Assembly (NCBI GenBank): GCA_013791785.1
Contig: VMTD01000086.1
Span: 1 to 43,012 of the forward strand
Source of the DNA: Methanobacteriota archaeon
Lineage (GTDB): Archaea > Thermoplasmatota > Thermoplasmata > SG8-5
Reading direction: 5' to 3'
Length of the DNA: 43,012 nt
The position numbers and the translations under genes are program-made. A model generated the notes under the pieces. It made no database searches. It had not been told where the DNA came from and saw only the letters and a list, made by a program, of their open reading frames with translations. This document shows, one piece after another, positions 27,513 through 35,089 of the stretch. The stretch's first letter is position 1, and each line of letters starts with the position of its first letter.

Positions 27513-29590
27513 TGACCGACAGGAGAATCACTCAACACCCGATCCTGGCAACAGGTGAAAAAGCAACAGTAAATTTCACATTCAACGGAAAATCTTACAA
27601 AGCCATGTCCGGAGAACCCGTTTCCAGCGCCATGATGGCCCATGGAATCAACGTGTTCAATACACATCACAAGGACGGGGCGCCCCAGGGAATATTCTGC
27701 GCCAATGGCCAGTGCGCGCAATGTCTGGTACTGGTCAACGGCAATCCGAAGAAAGCCTGCATAACCACGGTCGAGGAGGGCATGAACGTTCGCTCAATCG
27801 AGGGCCTTCCGGAACTGACGGCAGACGATGTGCTTCCGGAATCCAAACCCATCTCGGTAATAGAAACGGACGTATTAATAGTCGGGGCCGGTCCTGCCGG
27901 AATGGCCGCTGCAACCGAGCTGGCCGTGGCCAATCTGAAGATTATCATTGCCGATGACAAAGAAGTGATGGGAGGTAAATTGGGCCTCCAGACGCACAAT
28001 TTCTTCGGCTCAGTGAGGGACTGCAACGCAGGCATGCGCGGCATGGACATCGGAACCCTCATGGCCGAGGAAATCGAAGAACTGGACAACGTGGATGTAT
28101 GGTTGAACGCACCCGTCGTGGGTGTGTTCTCCGACGGACTTGTCGGAGTCCAGAAGGGCAAGAGGTACGTGCTTGTCAGACCAAAGCATTTTCTGGTCAC
28201 TGCAGGTGCGAGAGAAAAGACACTGGCATTCCCCGGGTGTGACCTTCCCGGAGTTTACGGAGGCGGTGCGTTCCAGACACTGGTCAACCGCGATTTAATT
28301 AAAGCTTCCAACAGGCTTTTCATAGTCGGCGGCGGCAATGTCGGGCTTATTGCCGCATATCATGCAATGCAAGCCGGCATAGAAGTCCTCGGCCTTGTGG
28401 AGGCCCTTCCGAAATGTGGCGGTTACAAGGTTCATCTTGACAAAATCAAGCGCCTCGGAATCCCTGTATGGACATCTCACACCGTTCTGAAAGCGGAAGG
28501 AAACTGTAAATTAGAACGTATCACGATTTCAGAGATAGGTAGCAACTTCCAACCCATCCCGGGAACTGAAAAAACCTTTGAGGATGTTGATACATTGCTT
28601 GTCGCTGTGGGTCTGGCACCTGTCAACGAACTGCTGCTCAAAGCCAAAGAATACGGCATGTCGGTTTATGCCGCAGGCGATGCGAATGTCATTGCAGAAG
28701 CGTCCGCTGCCATCTTCAGCGGACATATCATTGGTAAAAAAATGTTACGCGACCTCGGGCATGATGTAGATATTCCGAAAGAGTGGTTTGACATTTTGGA
28801 AATGCTGCGTGCAAAGCCCGGCCCGACCCACGACCTCGAGACCCTGCACCCCAAAAAGAGTAATATTTTTCCAATAATTCGTTGCACGCAGGAAATCCCG
28901 TGCAACCCCTGCACCGCAGTATGTCCGAAAGACTCCATACGTACAAGCAACGGCAGGATGACAGGGATTCCCCAACTGGTGGGGGAATGTATCGGCTGCA
29001 CCAGATGCGTGGCCATATGCCCTGGTTTGGCAATCACCCTGGTGGATACAGGATATGACCCAACAGGAAAAACGGCCCTGGTCACAATACCCTGGGAATT
29101 ACCTGCCGGTTCTGTCGAGCCCGAACAGGAAGTTCGAACAAGGGGCTTCGAGGGCGAGGAAATCGGCACCGGAAAAGTCATCGCCATGAGGAACTCTGGT
29201 TGGCAGAACCGGAGGGTCCTGCTCATGCTGGAGGTTCCGATGCAGGAAGCGGAAAAGGTGGCAGGCATCAGGATGTACTCAGCCCGGACTCCAACAACAG
29301 GAAAACCTGCAACGGCCGGGGATGATGATGACACTATCGTTTGCAGATGCGAGCGTGTTACCAAAGGCGAGATAATAAGTTACATTAAAGAACATAATAC
29401 CACTGACTTCAACGCGTTAAAAGCAGGATTGCGGGTCGGCATGGGGGCCTGCGGCGGAAAAACCTGCACCGAATTGGTCATGAGAATTTTCAAACAGGTT
29501 CTGGGCAGGGATGCAGTCATAGAACCGCATGTGGAACGGCCGTTCACCCAGGAAGTGCCCTTATCGGCTTTCATTGACGGGGGTGGATAA
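27509..29590 (+). CDS. FAD/Fe-S dehydrogenase alpha subunit (sarcosine/proline dehydrogenase or HcnAB type)
   Basis: 693 residues. The N-terminal 2Fe-2S domain of Fer2_4 type (about 10-90) carries CANGQCAQCLV and KKACITT. A Pyr_redox_2 flavoprotein core follows (VLIVGAGPAGMAAA near 124; VGGGNVGLIAA near 273). Then come two 4Fe-4S motifs (CNPCTAVCP, CIGCTRCVAICP, about 467-510) and a C-terminal BFD-like 2Fe-2S domain (IVCRCERVT ... GMGACGGKTC). This matches the alpha subunit of archaeal/bacterial dye-linked L-proline or sarcosine dehydrogenases and of hydrogen cyanide synthase, without the glycine-cleavage T-like domain of classical sarcosine oxidase. It overlaps the hub gene by 4 bp (ATGA) and the beta-subunit gene by 1 bp (TAATG), so all three are translationally coupled. 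The substrate cannot be read from sequence. Confidence 0.8.
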   Translation: MMTDRRITQHPILATGEKATVNFTFNGKSYKAMSGEPVSSAMMAHGINVFNTHHKDGAPQGIFCANGQCAQCLVLVNGNPKKACITTVEEGMNVRSIEGLPELTADDVLPESKPISVIETDVLIVGAGPAGMAAATELAVANLKIIIADDKEVMGGKLGLQTHNFFGSVRDCNAGMRGMDIGTLMAEEIEELDNVDVWLNAPVVGVFSDGLVGVQKGKRYVLVRPKHFLVTAGAREKTLAFPGCDLPGVYGGGAFQTLVNRDLIKASNRLFIVGGGNVGLIAAYHAMQAGIEVLGLVEALPKCGGYKVHLDKIKRLGIPVWTSHTVLKAEGNCKLERITISEIGSNFQPIPGTEKTFEDVDTLLVAVGLAPVNELLLKAKEYGMSVYAAGDANVIAEASAAIFSGHIIGKKMLRDLGHDVDIPKEWFDILEMLRAKPGPTHDLETLHPKKSNIFPIIRCTQEIPCNPCTAVCPKDSIRTSNGRMTGIPQLVGECIGCTRCVAICPGLAITLVDTGYDPTGKTALVTIPWELPAGSVEPEQEVRTRGFEGEEIGTGKVIAMRNSGWQNRRVLLMLEVPMQEAEKVAGIRMYSARTPTTGKPATAGDDDDTIVCRCERVTKGEIISYIKEHNTTDFNALKAGLRVGMGACGGKTCTELVMRIFKQVLGRDAVIEPHVERPFTQEVPLSAFIDGGG

Positions 29591-30756
29591 TGTCCAAGGA
29601 TTATGATGCAATAATAATCGGCGCCGGCAGCGTCGGAGTTCCAACCGCTTATTTCCTTGCAAAGGAAGGGTTGAAGACCCTCTGCCTGGACAACCGCTCG
29701 TCATCCGGCCAGGGCGAGAACAAGGCTGCTATCGGCGGGGTGCGGGCAACGCATTCCGATCCTGCAAAAATTACCATCTGCAGGGAAAGTCTGCGCATAT
29801 TCTCCACATGGAAAGATACAATCGGCACAGACATAGGGTGGAAAGAAGGCGGTTATTGCTTCCCCATTTACACCGAATCGGATGAAAACGCCATGAAGTC
29901 CATGCTGCCCATCCAGAAAAAGTTCGGACTGGACATTGACTGGTCAAGCCCCGAAGAAATCGCCAAAGCCGTACCCGGCATCAACCCACGAAATCTGAGG
30001 GGGGGCACGCTGTCCCCGAAGGACGGCCAGGTCTCACCGCTCATGGCCATAGAATCGTTCACCCAGGAGGCGAAAAAGCTGGGCGCGGAATTCAGGTTCA
30101 GGGAGGAAGTCAAGAGCTTCACCATGGAAGGAAACATGATTACCAGTGTTCAGACCCAGAATGGAACGTACTCAGCGGATAAATTCGTGAATGCGGCCGG
30201 TGCCAATGCCACCGCGATATGCGAGATGGCGGGTTTCAGCATTCCGGTTATTCCGGACAGCCATGAAGCAGGTATTACTTCGCCCGTAAGACAATTTCTG
30301 GCGCCGCTGGTGGTGGATATCCGTGAAGGACCGGAGGGCATGACCAAGAATTTCTATTTCGGCCAGGTGGAGAGCGGCCAGATAATATTCTGTTATACAC
30401 CGTTAAAACCCATTGTGGGCCAGGACAGGCGCGAGACTTCGGAATTCATGCCCATAATCGCAAGGCGACTGGTAGACCTCATTCCCAGGCTGAAAGGCCT
30501 CACCATCAGAAGGCTGTGGCGCGGACTTTACCCCATGACGCCGGACGGTGTGCCTGTCATCGGCAAGGCCCCGGGCGTCGAGAACATGTACCTGGGCATC
30601 GGAATGTGCGGCCAGGGATTCATGATGGGCCCCGGTGTCGGTTACAATCTGGCCAGCCACATTGTCAAGGGCAAGCCGGCAATGGACCGGAAAATTTACG
30701 AATTACTCAGCCCGAGCAGAAATTTCGGACGCGGAAAGGCCGAGAGACTGGCGTAG
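29590..30756 (+). CDS. DAO-family FAD amino-acid/amine dehydrogenase, beta subunit
   Basis: 388 residues. A Rossmann dinucleotide fold at the N-terminus (DAIIIGAGSVGVPTAYFLA, residues 5-23) precedes the second FAD region GQGENKAAIGGVRATHSD. The C-terminal end of the fold reads RGLYPMTPDGVPVIGKAPG ... GIGMCGQGFMMGPGVGYNLA, characteristic of the SoxB/HcnC/glycine-D-amino-acid oxidase superfamily. It should hold the substrate-oxidising flavin, with electrons passing to the alpha subunit and the hub. Candidate substrates are proline, sarcosine, glycine or another N-substituted or D-amino acid. It is the last gene of the operon; a tandem hairpin array starts one base after its stop. Confidence 0.8.
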   Translation: MSKDYDAIIIGAGSVGVPTAYFLAKEGLKTLCLDNRSSSGQGENKAAIGGVRATHSDPAKITICRESLRIFSTWKDTIGTDIGWKEGGYCFPIYTESDENAMKSMLPIQKKFGLDIDWSSPEEIAKAVPGINPRNLRGGTLSPKDGQVSPLMAIESFTQEAKKLGAEFRFREEVKSFTMEGNMITSVQTQNGTYSADKFVNAAGANATAICEMAGFSIPVIPDSHEAGITSPVRQFLAPLVVDIREGPEGMTKNFYFGQVESGQIIFCYTPLKPIVGQDRRETSEFMPIIARRLVDLIPRLKGLTIRRLWRGLYPMTPDGVPVIGKAPGVENMYLGIGMCGQGFMMGPGVGYNLASHIVKGKPAMDRKIYELLSPSRNFGRGKAERLA

Positions 30757-30757
30757 C

Positions 30758-30886
30758 CATGCATATGAGCACGATGCATGGCGGGTCATGCATATGAGCA
30801 CGATGCATGGCGGGTCATGCATATGAGCACGATGCATGGCGGGTCATGCATATGAGCACGATGCATGGCGGGTCATGCATATGAGC
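30758..30886. repeat. Tandem array of a 29-bp hairpin repeat (4 full copies plus 13 bp)
   Basis: Identical units start at 30758, 30787, 30816 and 30845, with a partial unit at 30874-30886. Each unit contains CATGCAT, a 9-nt loop ATGAGCACG, and ATGCATG, i.e. a perfect 7-bp stem, then GCGGGT. There are no spacers, so this is not CRISPR. The same unit occurs at 33683-33727. It sits between the dehydrogenase operon and the GlcD-like gene. Confidence 0.95.
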
Positions 30887-30915
30887 GTCGCGGTCTATTA
30901 GGATTTTCGGCGGAA

Positions 30916-30928
30916 ACCATATAAACTC
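30916..30928 (+). promoter_or_regulatory. TATA box for the GlcD-like gene
   Basis: ACCATATAAACTC is centred about 27 nt before the ATG at 30948, fitting a leaderless transcript. Confidence 0.5.
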
Positions 30929-30947
30929 ATGGGGATTTGTCCGACCA

Positions 30948-32492
30948 ATGGCATTGAACAATGAACTGGCGGTAATCATTCCGTTCCTGGCTGACGAGAG
31001 CAATGCTTTTCATGCACAGCTCGGGAAGGTCAGGGGCGTCCATTACCCGGAATCCGAGGCGGACATTGTGGAAATCATGAAAAATGCCGGAGACAAAATC
31101 ACTGTTTCCGGTGCCGGTACGGGCCTTACGGGTTCCAGGGTACCCATGCACGGTGGTATCGTGGTTTCAATGGAAAAAATGCTCCGCGCAGAAATGAGAA
31201 ACGACTGCCGCGAGATTGTGAGGGAAGGACTCGCCGGTAAAATTCGGATTTATCTGGATGATGAAAAAAACATCGCACATGTGGCTCCCGGAGTTTCGCT
31301 GTCGGAACTCACTGCCGCGCTTCCAGACAATCTGATTTACCCGCCGGATCCCACGGAAACGCTGGCATCACTGGGCGGCACCGTGGCCACCAACGCTTCG
31401 GGGGCAAGGTGCTTCCATTACGGGCCCACAAGAAACTGGATTGTGGGTCTGAGGATAATCCTGACCGATTCCGAGGTCCTGGCCATCCGCAGGGGCGAGT
31501 GCTTTGCAGACCAAAATCGCATGCTTGATTTTAATTCCGAATCCGGGAAGAAATACAGCATCAGAATTCCGGATTATCATATGCCCAGTGTTAAAAATGC
31601 TGCGGGGCTTTACTCTAAGCCGGGGATGGACCTCATTGACCTGTTCATCGGCAGCGAGGGAATCCTCGGCATCACAACGGAAATCACAATAAAACTTCAA
31701 CCTTCGGAAAAGGAGCCTGTGTCCGATCTAGCGTTCTTCAGCACGGATGAAAACGCACTGAACTATGTCAACGCCCTGAGGCCGATGAAGAATCGCGGAA
31801 TACTGGCCATCGAATATTTTGATGGTAATGCCCTGAATTTCATCCGGGACCAGCACCCGGACATTCCACCGAATGCTGCGGCGGCGATTCTGGTGGAGAT
31901 GAAAGGCGAAGCATTGGACATTCTGACGGAATTATCCGACATGCTGGCCGCTAACAATGCGTTAGCGGACTGGTGCGCCACCAACTCCCCGGACCGCAGA
32001 GATATGAAAGAATTCAGACATTCACTTCCCGATTCTGTCAACACATACCTGAAACAGCATGACAGTTACAAGCTGGGCACGGATTTCGCAGTGCCGGCAG
32101 AAAAATTTCCCGAGATGATGGAGAGGTACAGGAATGCAGGCAGAAAATTCAGGGCCAAGTTTCCGAGAGACGGCCCACACTTCGTCATTTTCGGGCATAT
32201 CGGAGATTGCCATGTGCATTTCAATTTCATCACGGCGGGCGAGGAAGAACGGACGTTCGCCAAACAGCTTTATCTGGAACTGGCAAACGCGGCAGTGGAG
32301 ATGGGCGGCACAATATCTGGGGAACATGGCGTGGGAAAGAAAGTCATGCAGCGCCAGGGTCGGGAAATCCCTTACCTGGAACTGATGTACGGCGAATCCG
32401 GTTTGAGGGAAATTGCGCGTGTGAAGGCCGTGCTGGACCCGGATGGCGTGCTCAATGCGGGGAATATGGTACCTACCAACTACCAGACTTAA
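30948..32492 (+). CDS. FAD-linked oxidase, glycolate/D-lactate dehydrogenase GlcD type
   Basis: 514 residues. The N-terminal FAD_binding_4 (PCMH) domain shows VSGAGTGLTGSRVP (about 53) and the long FAD loop PPDPTETLASLGGTVATNAS. The C-terminal FAD-oxidase_C domain shows FGHIGDCHVHFN and ISGEHGVGKK, then VLDPDGVLNAGNM at the end. These are hallmark motifs of the D-lactate/glycolate/2-hydroxyglutarate dehydrogenase family, which oxidises 2-hydroxy acids to 2-oxo acids. No GlcE/GlcF partner is adjacent, so the electron acceptor is unknown; the neighbouring hub is a possibility (inference). Start chosen from the TATA box spacing. It has its own promoter, separated from the operon by the hairpin array. 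Confidence 0.85.
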   Translation: MALNNELAVIIPFLADESNAFHAQLGKVRGVHYPESEADIVEIMKNAGDKITVSGAGTGLTGSRVPMHGGIVVSMEKMLRAEMRNDCREIVREGLAGKIRIYLDDEKNIAHVAPGVSLSELTAALPDNLIYPPDPTETLASLGGTVATNASGARCFHYGPTRNWIVGLRIILTDSEVLAIRRGECFADQNRMLDFNSESGKKYSIRIPDYHMPSVKNAAGLYSKPGMDLIDLFIGSEGILGITTEITIKLQPSEKEPVSDLAFFSTDENALNYVNALRPMKNRGILAIEYFDGNALNFIRDQHPDIPPNAAAAILVEMKGEALDILTELSDMLAANNALADWCATNSPDRRDMKEFRHSLPDSVNTYLKQHDSYKLGTDFAVPAEKFPEMMERYRNAGRKFRAKFPRDGPHFVIFGHIGDCHVHFNFITAGEEERTFAKQLYLELANAAVEMGGTISGEHGVGKKVMQRQGREIPYLELMYGESGLREIARVKAVLDPDGVLNAGNMVPTNYQT

Positions 32493-32494
32493 AC

Positions 32495-32506
32495 CTTTTA
32501 TACAAA
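32495..32506 (+). promoter_or_regulatory. Probable TATA box for tRNA-Tyr
   Basis: CTTTTATACAAA starts three bases after the GlcD-like stop codon, about 55 nt before the tRNA. That would give a leader of about 30 nt to be removed by RNase P. The spacing is a little long, so the call is tentative. Confidence 0.35.
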
Positions 32507-32555
32507 TTGATGTTTATGACCGCTGCCCATCCTATAATGGGGGTAACACGCAAAT

Positions 32556-32664
32556 CCCGTCTTAGCTTAGCCTGGCTCGAGCGGCTGACTGTAGTAGGTT
32601 CACCGGTTACGGCCGGTAATCAGCCGATATCAGCAGATCCCCGGTTCAAATCCTGGAGACGGGA
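32556..32664 (+). tRNA. tRNA-Tyr (GTA) with an archaeal intron
   Basis: The acceptor stem CCCGTCT/AGACGGG is perfect with discriminator A and the C1-G72 pair typical of archaeal tRNA-Tyr. The D arm (GCTT...GAGC, loop with GCCTGG), anticodon stem GCTGA/TCAGC and loop CTGTAG give anticodon GTA (32591-32593). With the intron taken as 32595-32628, the variable loop is the normal 5 nt (AGATC) and the T arm is CCCGG-TTCAAAT-CCTGG with one C-T mismatch. A shorter 24-nt intron (32595-32618) would pair equally well but leave an abnormal 15-nt variable region. CCA is not encoded. Confidence 0.9.
32595..32628 (+). other. tRNA-Tyr intron (after position 37)
   Basis: The intron contains its own hairpin ACCGG (32602-32606), loop TTACGG and CCGGT (32613-32617). 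Its last ten bases, ATCAGCCGAT (32619-32628), are repeated almost exactly as ATCAGCAGAT in the 3' exon (32629-32638), so two alternative partners exist for the 5' half of the anticodon stem. The exact splice sites are inferred from mature tRNA geometry. Confidence 0.7.
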
Positions 32665-32675
32665 CTTCTTTTTTC
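32665..32675 (+). terminator. T-rich terminator after tRNA-Tyr
   Basis: A pyrimidine tract CTTCTTTTTTC follows the tRNA directly, typical of archaeal oligo-T termination. Confidence 0.55.
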
Positions 32676-32838
32676 TTGTCGTTTGAATGCATATTGAGAA
32701 AAAAACAAGCCGCTGAGGTTGCGCAATAAATTACCAGGCAACATCAACTCTTGCATGGCTGACGATTCAATAATTTATCTTGAACATACTTAATTCAGAT
32801 CGCTTTGCATTCTGCAAACAAATCGCCCACCCCTATCA

Positions 32839-32848
32839 TTTATTATCC
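32839..32848 (+). promoter_or_regulatory. TATA box for the uracil phosphoribosyltransferase gene
   Basis: TTTATTATCC is centred about 25 nt before the ATG at 32869. That supports a leaderless start at the ATG over the GTG two codons upstream. Confidence 0.45.
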
Positions 32849-32868
32849 AATACTTCCATCCCGTGCCC

Positions 32869-33492
32869 ATGTCAAAAATAACTGTCATAGACCACCCGTT
32901 GGTCAAGCATAAACTCACCCACCTAAGGGATAAGACCACCGAGCATTTTGTGTTTCGCAAGATAGTGAACGAGCTTTCATATCTCATGGTCTATGAGGCG
33001 ACCAGGGGCCTGAAAACGAGAAGCGTGGAAGTTGAGACCCCACTGGAAAAAACGAACTCTGACGTGCTTGACGATGATGTGGTGATAGTGCCGATACTCA
33101 GGGCCGGCCTCGGCATGCTGGAGGGATGCCAATCCATGATCCCAAATGCGAGGGTGGGTTTTGTGGGAATTTACAGGAACGAGGAGACCCTGGAACCAGT
33201 GGAATACTACCTGAAAATTCCAAATGTTGAGAATGCCAAATTGCTGCTTGTTGATCCGATGCTTGCCACCGGGGGCTCGCTCTCAGCCACTGTCACCCGC
33301 CTGAAAGGTCTTGGGGCGCGCCATATCAACATAATCTGCATATTGGCATCCCCCGAGGGAATAAGAAAGGTAGAGGGAGAACACCCAGACGTTGATATCT
33401 TCTGTGCCTGTATCGATGATGGGCTTGACAGGAATGGCTACATACTGCCCGGAATCGGCGATTGCGGCGACAGGATTTTTGGAACACTGTGA
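32869..33492 (+). CDS. upp: Uracil phosphoribosyltransferase
   Basis: 207 residues, matching the usual ~208. It converts uracil and PRPP to UMP in pyrimidine salvage. The N-terminal region (ITVIDHPLVKHKLTHLRDK) and VVIVPILRAGLGMLEG are standard, as is the PRPP-binding loop LLLVDPMLATGGS. The C-terminal uracil-binding region contains GYILPGIGDCGDRIFGT. Start chosen at the ATG from the leaderless promoter. It stands alone between tRNA-Tyr and an IS605-type element that begins about 30 bp after the stop. Confidence 0.95.
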   Translation: MSKITVIDHPLVKHKLTHLRDKTTEHFVFRKIVNELSYLMVYEATRGLKTRSVEVETPLEKTNSDVLDDDVVIVPILRAGLGMLEGCQSMIPNARVGFVGIYRNEETLEPVEYYLKIPNVENAKLLLVDPMLATGGSLSATVTRLKGLGARHINIICILASPEGIRKVEGEHPDVDIFCACIDDGLDRNGYILPGIGDCGDRIFGTL

Positions 33493-33520
33493 TTCGTCCG
33501 AACGGAAAAACTTCATGCCG

Positions 33521-33797
33521 CAGTAAACTACTAGGGCTGGAAGTTTACCGAGGGGGCCATATGCCGAATTTCTGAATTCGGCAAACCGATTTTGACCGGC
33601 GTCAAAAATCGAACGCACCTGATTTATCAAAGCCAAATTGCTTTGATTTCATATGCTGGCATATGCATAATGCATGGCAGGTCATGCATATGAGCACGAT
33701 GCATGGCGGGTCATGCATATGAGCACGGCGGCTTACCACGCTTTTACTGCTTATGCCAATTCATCTCAGGTGTGAACGCCTGAGGGTTCTTGGCCTT
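33521..33797. mobile_element. IS200/IS605-type non-autonomous element, copy C
   Basis: The left part (33523-33548) is GTAAACT...AGTTTAC, a collapsed version of the copy B hairpin. The interior is a run of palindromes: GCCGAATT/AATTCGGC (33563-33582), TTTTGAC/GTCAAAA, and ATCAAAGC/GCTTTGAT (33627-33646). About 1.5 units of the 29-bp hairpin repeat follow. The right end (33744-33797) has TTACTG, GCCAATTCATCTC, a perfect CTCAGG/CCTGAG hairpin and GGTTCTTGGC, matching copy A closely. No transposase is present, so mobility would need a TnpA in trans. It ends about 65 bp before the aminotransferase start and may influence it. Confidence 0.65.
33683..33727. repeat. 29-bp hairpin repeat inside element C
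   Basis: One full unit (33683-33711) identical to those at 30758-30873 is followed by a 16-bp partial unit. A degenerate unit (ATGCATAATGCATGGCAGGT) precedes it at 33663-33682. Confidence 0.9.
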
Positions 33798-33832
33798 ATC
33801 ACTAATAGAATATCATCTATATTCACCGAAGC

Positions 33833-33842
33833 CTTAATAATA
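33833..33842 (+). promoter_or_regulatory. TATA-like box for the aminotransferase gene
   Basis: TTAATAATAG is about 26 nt before the ATG at 33864, and TATCATCTATATTC lies just upstream at 33811-33824. The box is just downstream of the IS605-type right end. Confidence 0.4.
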
Positions 33843-33863
33843 GAGGGGCAATTCCCCGCATCA

Positions 33864-35012
33864 ATGAGAGATTGGTTCGCAGCCAGAACGAAAAGACTTC
33901 AGATATCGGGCATACGCAAGATGTTCGAGATGGCGGGCCCGGATTCAATCAATCTGGGACTGGGTGAGCTTGACTTCCAGCCCTCGGAAAAGGCAATGAA
34001 CGCCCTTGCCGAAGCCGTGAAAGCGGGTTACAACAGATACGGACCCACAAGGGGAATTCCGGAACTCAGAACGGTGCTTGCCGAGAGGCTGACCAGGTAC
34101 AGGCCGGATGTTGAGATGGAAAATATAATCATCACGGCAGGCGGTACCCAGGGACTCATGGTTACGGCCATGACACTGTTCGACCACGGGGATGAAGTGC
34201 TTACTCCGGATCCGGGATTCGTTATTTACCAGCCACATGTAATAATGTGCGGCGCGACGCCGTTGCGATATTCCCTGAAGTTCGAGAATGACTTCCAGCC
34301 GAACCCGGACGAGATTCAGGAGCTGATAACGCCCCGGACCAAGGCCATAATCATCAATTCCCCCAACAATCCCACTTCCGGAATTCTGACGCCGGAAACA
34401 ATAAAAGCACTCAGGGACATAGCCGTGGACAATGAGATGGTCATAATCTCGGACGAGGTATATGACGAGATTATCTTCGAGGGAGAGCATCACTCCATGC
34501 TCAACCCGGATTATGACAATGTCGTGTATGTGAATTCATTCTCCAAAACCTTCGCCGTAACGGGTTGGAGGCTGGGATACCTGGCATCGTCCAAGTACAT
34601 GGTGAATCAGCTGGCCAAGATACAGTACTACAATATCGCCTGCCCGCCCACGCCCCTTCAGAAGGCCATATACGAGGTCATGAAGGCCCCAACCAACATG
34701 ATACATGAAAGGGTCGGGGAACTGACAAAGAGGCGCGATGCAATAGTCAAGAGATGCAACGACATACCGGGATTCAGCTGCCTGAAGCCAAATGGCGCAT
34801 TCTATGTGTTTCCCTCGTTCGATCAAGACATATCCAGCGAGGATTTCGCCATGGAGCTTGTCAAGAACAATCTGATATGCGCACCCGGTTCGGCATTCGG
34901 CAAGGGCGGCGAGGGACACCTGAGGTTCTCTTTCGCCAACTCCCTGGAGAACATAGAGAAAGGAATGGACATTGTGGAGAAAGTGGCGAGGGGCATACCG
35001 AGAAAGAAATGA
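33864..35012 (+). CDS. Class I/II PLP-dependent aminotransferase
   Basis: 382 residues, close to the ~390 of the family. Characteristic motifs are YGPTRGIPELR near the substrate entrance, IIINSPNNPTSGIL, and ISDEVYDEIIF. The PLP-lysine motif is SFSKTFAVTGWRLGYLAS with the Schiff-base lysine at K228. The phosphate-contact and C-terminal arginine region is HLRFSFANSLENI. It belongs to the aspartate/aromatic aminotransferase fold type I group; substrate is uncertain. The frame extends upstream to 33753, but that part lies in the right end of the IS605-type element, so I start at 33864 with a leaderless promoter. In context it may feed amino-acid catabolism with the nearby dehydrogenases. Confidence 0.9.
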   Translation: MRDWFAARTKRLQISGIRKMFEMAGPDSINLGLGELDFQPSEKAMNALAEAVKAGYNRYGPTRGIPELRTVLAERLTRYRPDVEMENIIITAGGTQGLMVTAMTLFDHGDEVLTPDPGFVIYQPHVIMCGATPLRYSLKFENDFQPNPDEIQELITPRTKAIIINSPNNPTSGILTPETIKALRDIAVDNEMVIISDEVYDEIIFEGEHHSMLNPDYDNVVYVNSFSKTFAVTGWRLGYLASSKYMVNQLAKIQYYNIACPPTPLQKAIYEVMKAPTNMIHERVGELTKRRDAIVKRCNDIPGFSCLKPNGAFYVFPSFDQDISSEDFAMELVKNNLICAPGSAFGKGGEGHLRFSFANSLENIEKGMDIVEKVARGIPRKK

Positions 35013-35032
35013 ACGAACAGTCGTTGTTTTCC

Positions 35033-35038
35033 TTTAAA
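35033..35038 (+). promoter_or_regulatory. TATA-like box for the PNPase gene
   Basis: TTTAAA in a T-rich context lies just after the aminotransferase stop, giving a transcript start near 35062. GGTGA at 35081-35085 is a Shine-Dalgarno 4 nt before the ATG. Confidence 0.35.
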
Positions 35039-35089
35039 TGACGGCTTGTATAGACATTAAATAATACAATACAATATCAAGGTGATAAC

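Noticed and set aside
30516-30826. Plus-strand frame running into the hairpin array with a repeated peptide (HMSTMHGGSC)
   Set aside because: It is an out-of-frame shadow of the dehydrogenase beta gene, and the 29-bp unit is not a multiple of three.
30758-30886. Possible CRISPR array (29-bp repeats)
   Set aside because: The units are head-to-tail with no spacer sequence, and no cas genes are nearby.
32556-32664. Bacterial-type class II tRNA-Tyr or a tRNA-Leu/Ser with long variable arm
   Set aside because: The long variable arm vanishes when the intron is taken as 34 nt. The C1-G72 pair, the 5-nt variable loop and GTA anticodon then match archaeal tRNA-Tyr.
33753-33863. N-terminal extension of the aminotransferase
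   Set aside because: It is translated from the right end of an IS605-type element and has no homology to the family; the start at 33864 gives the normal length.
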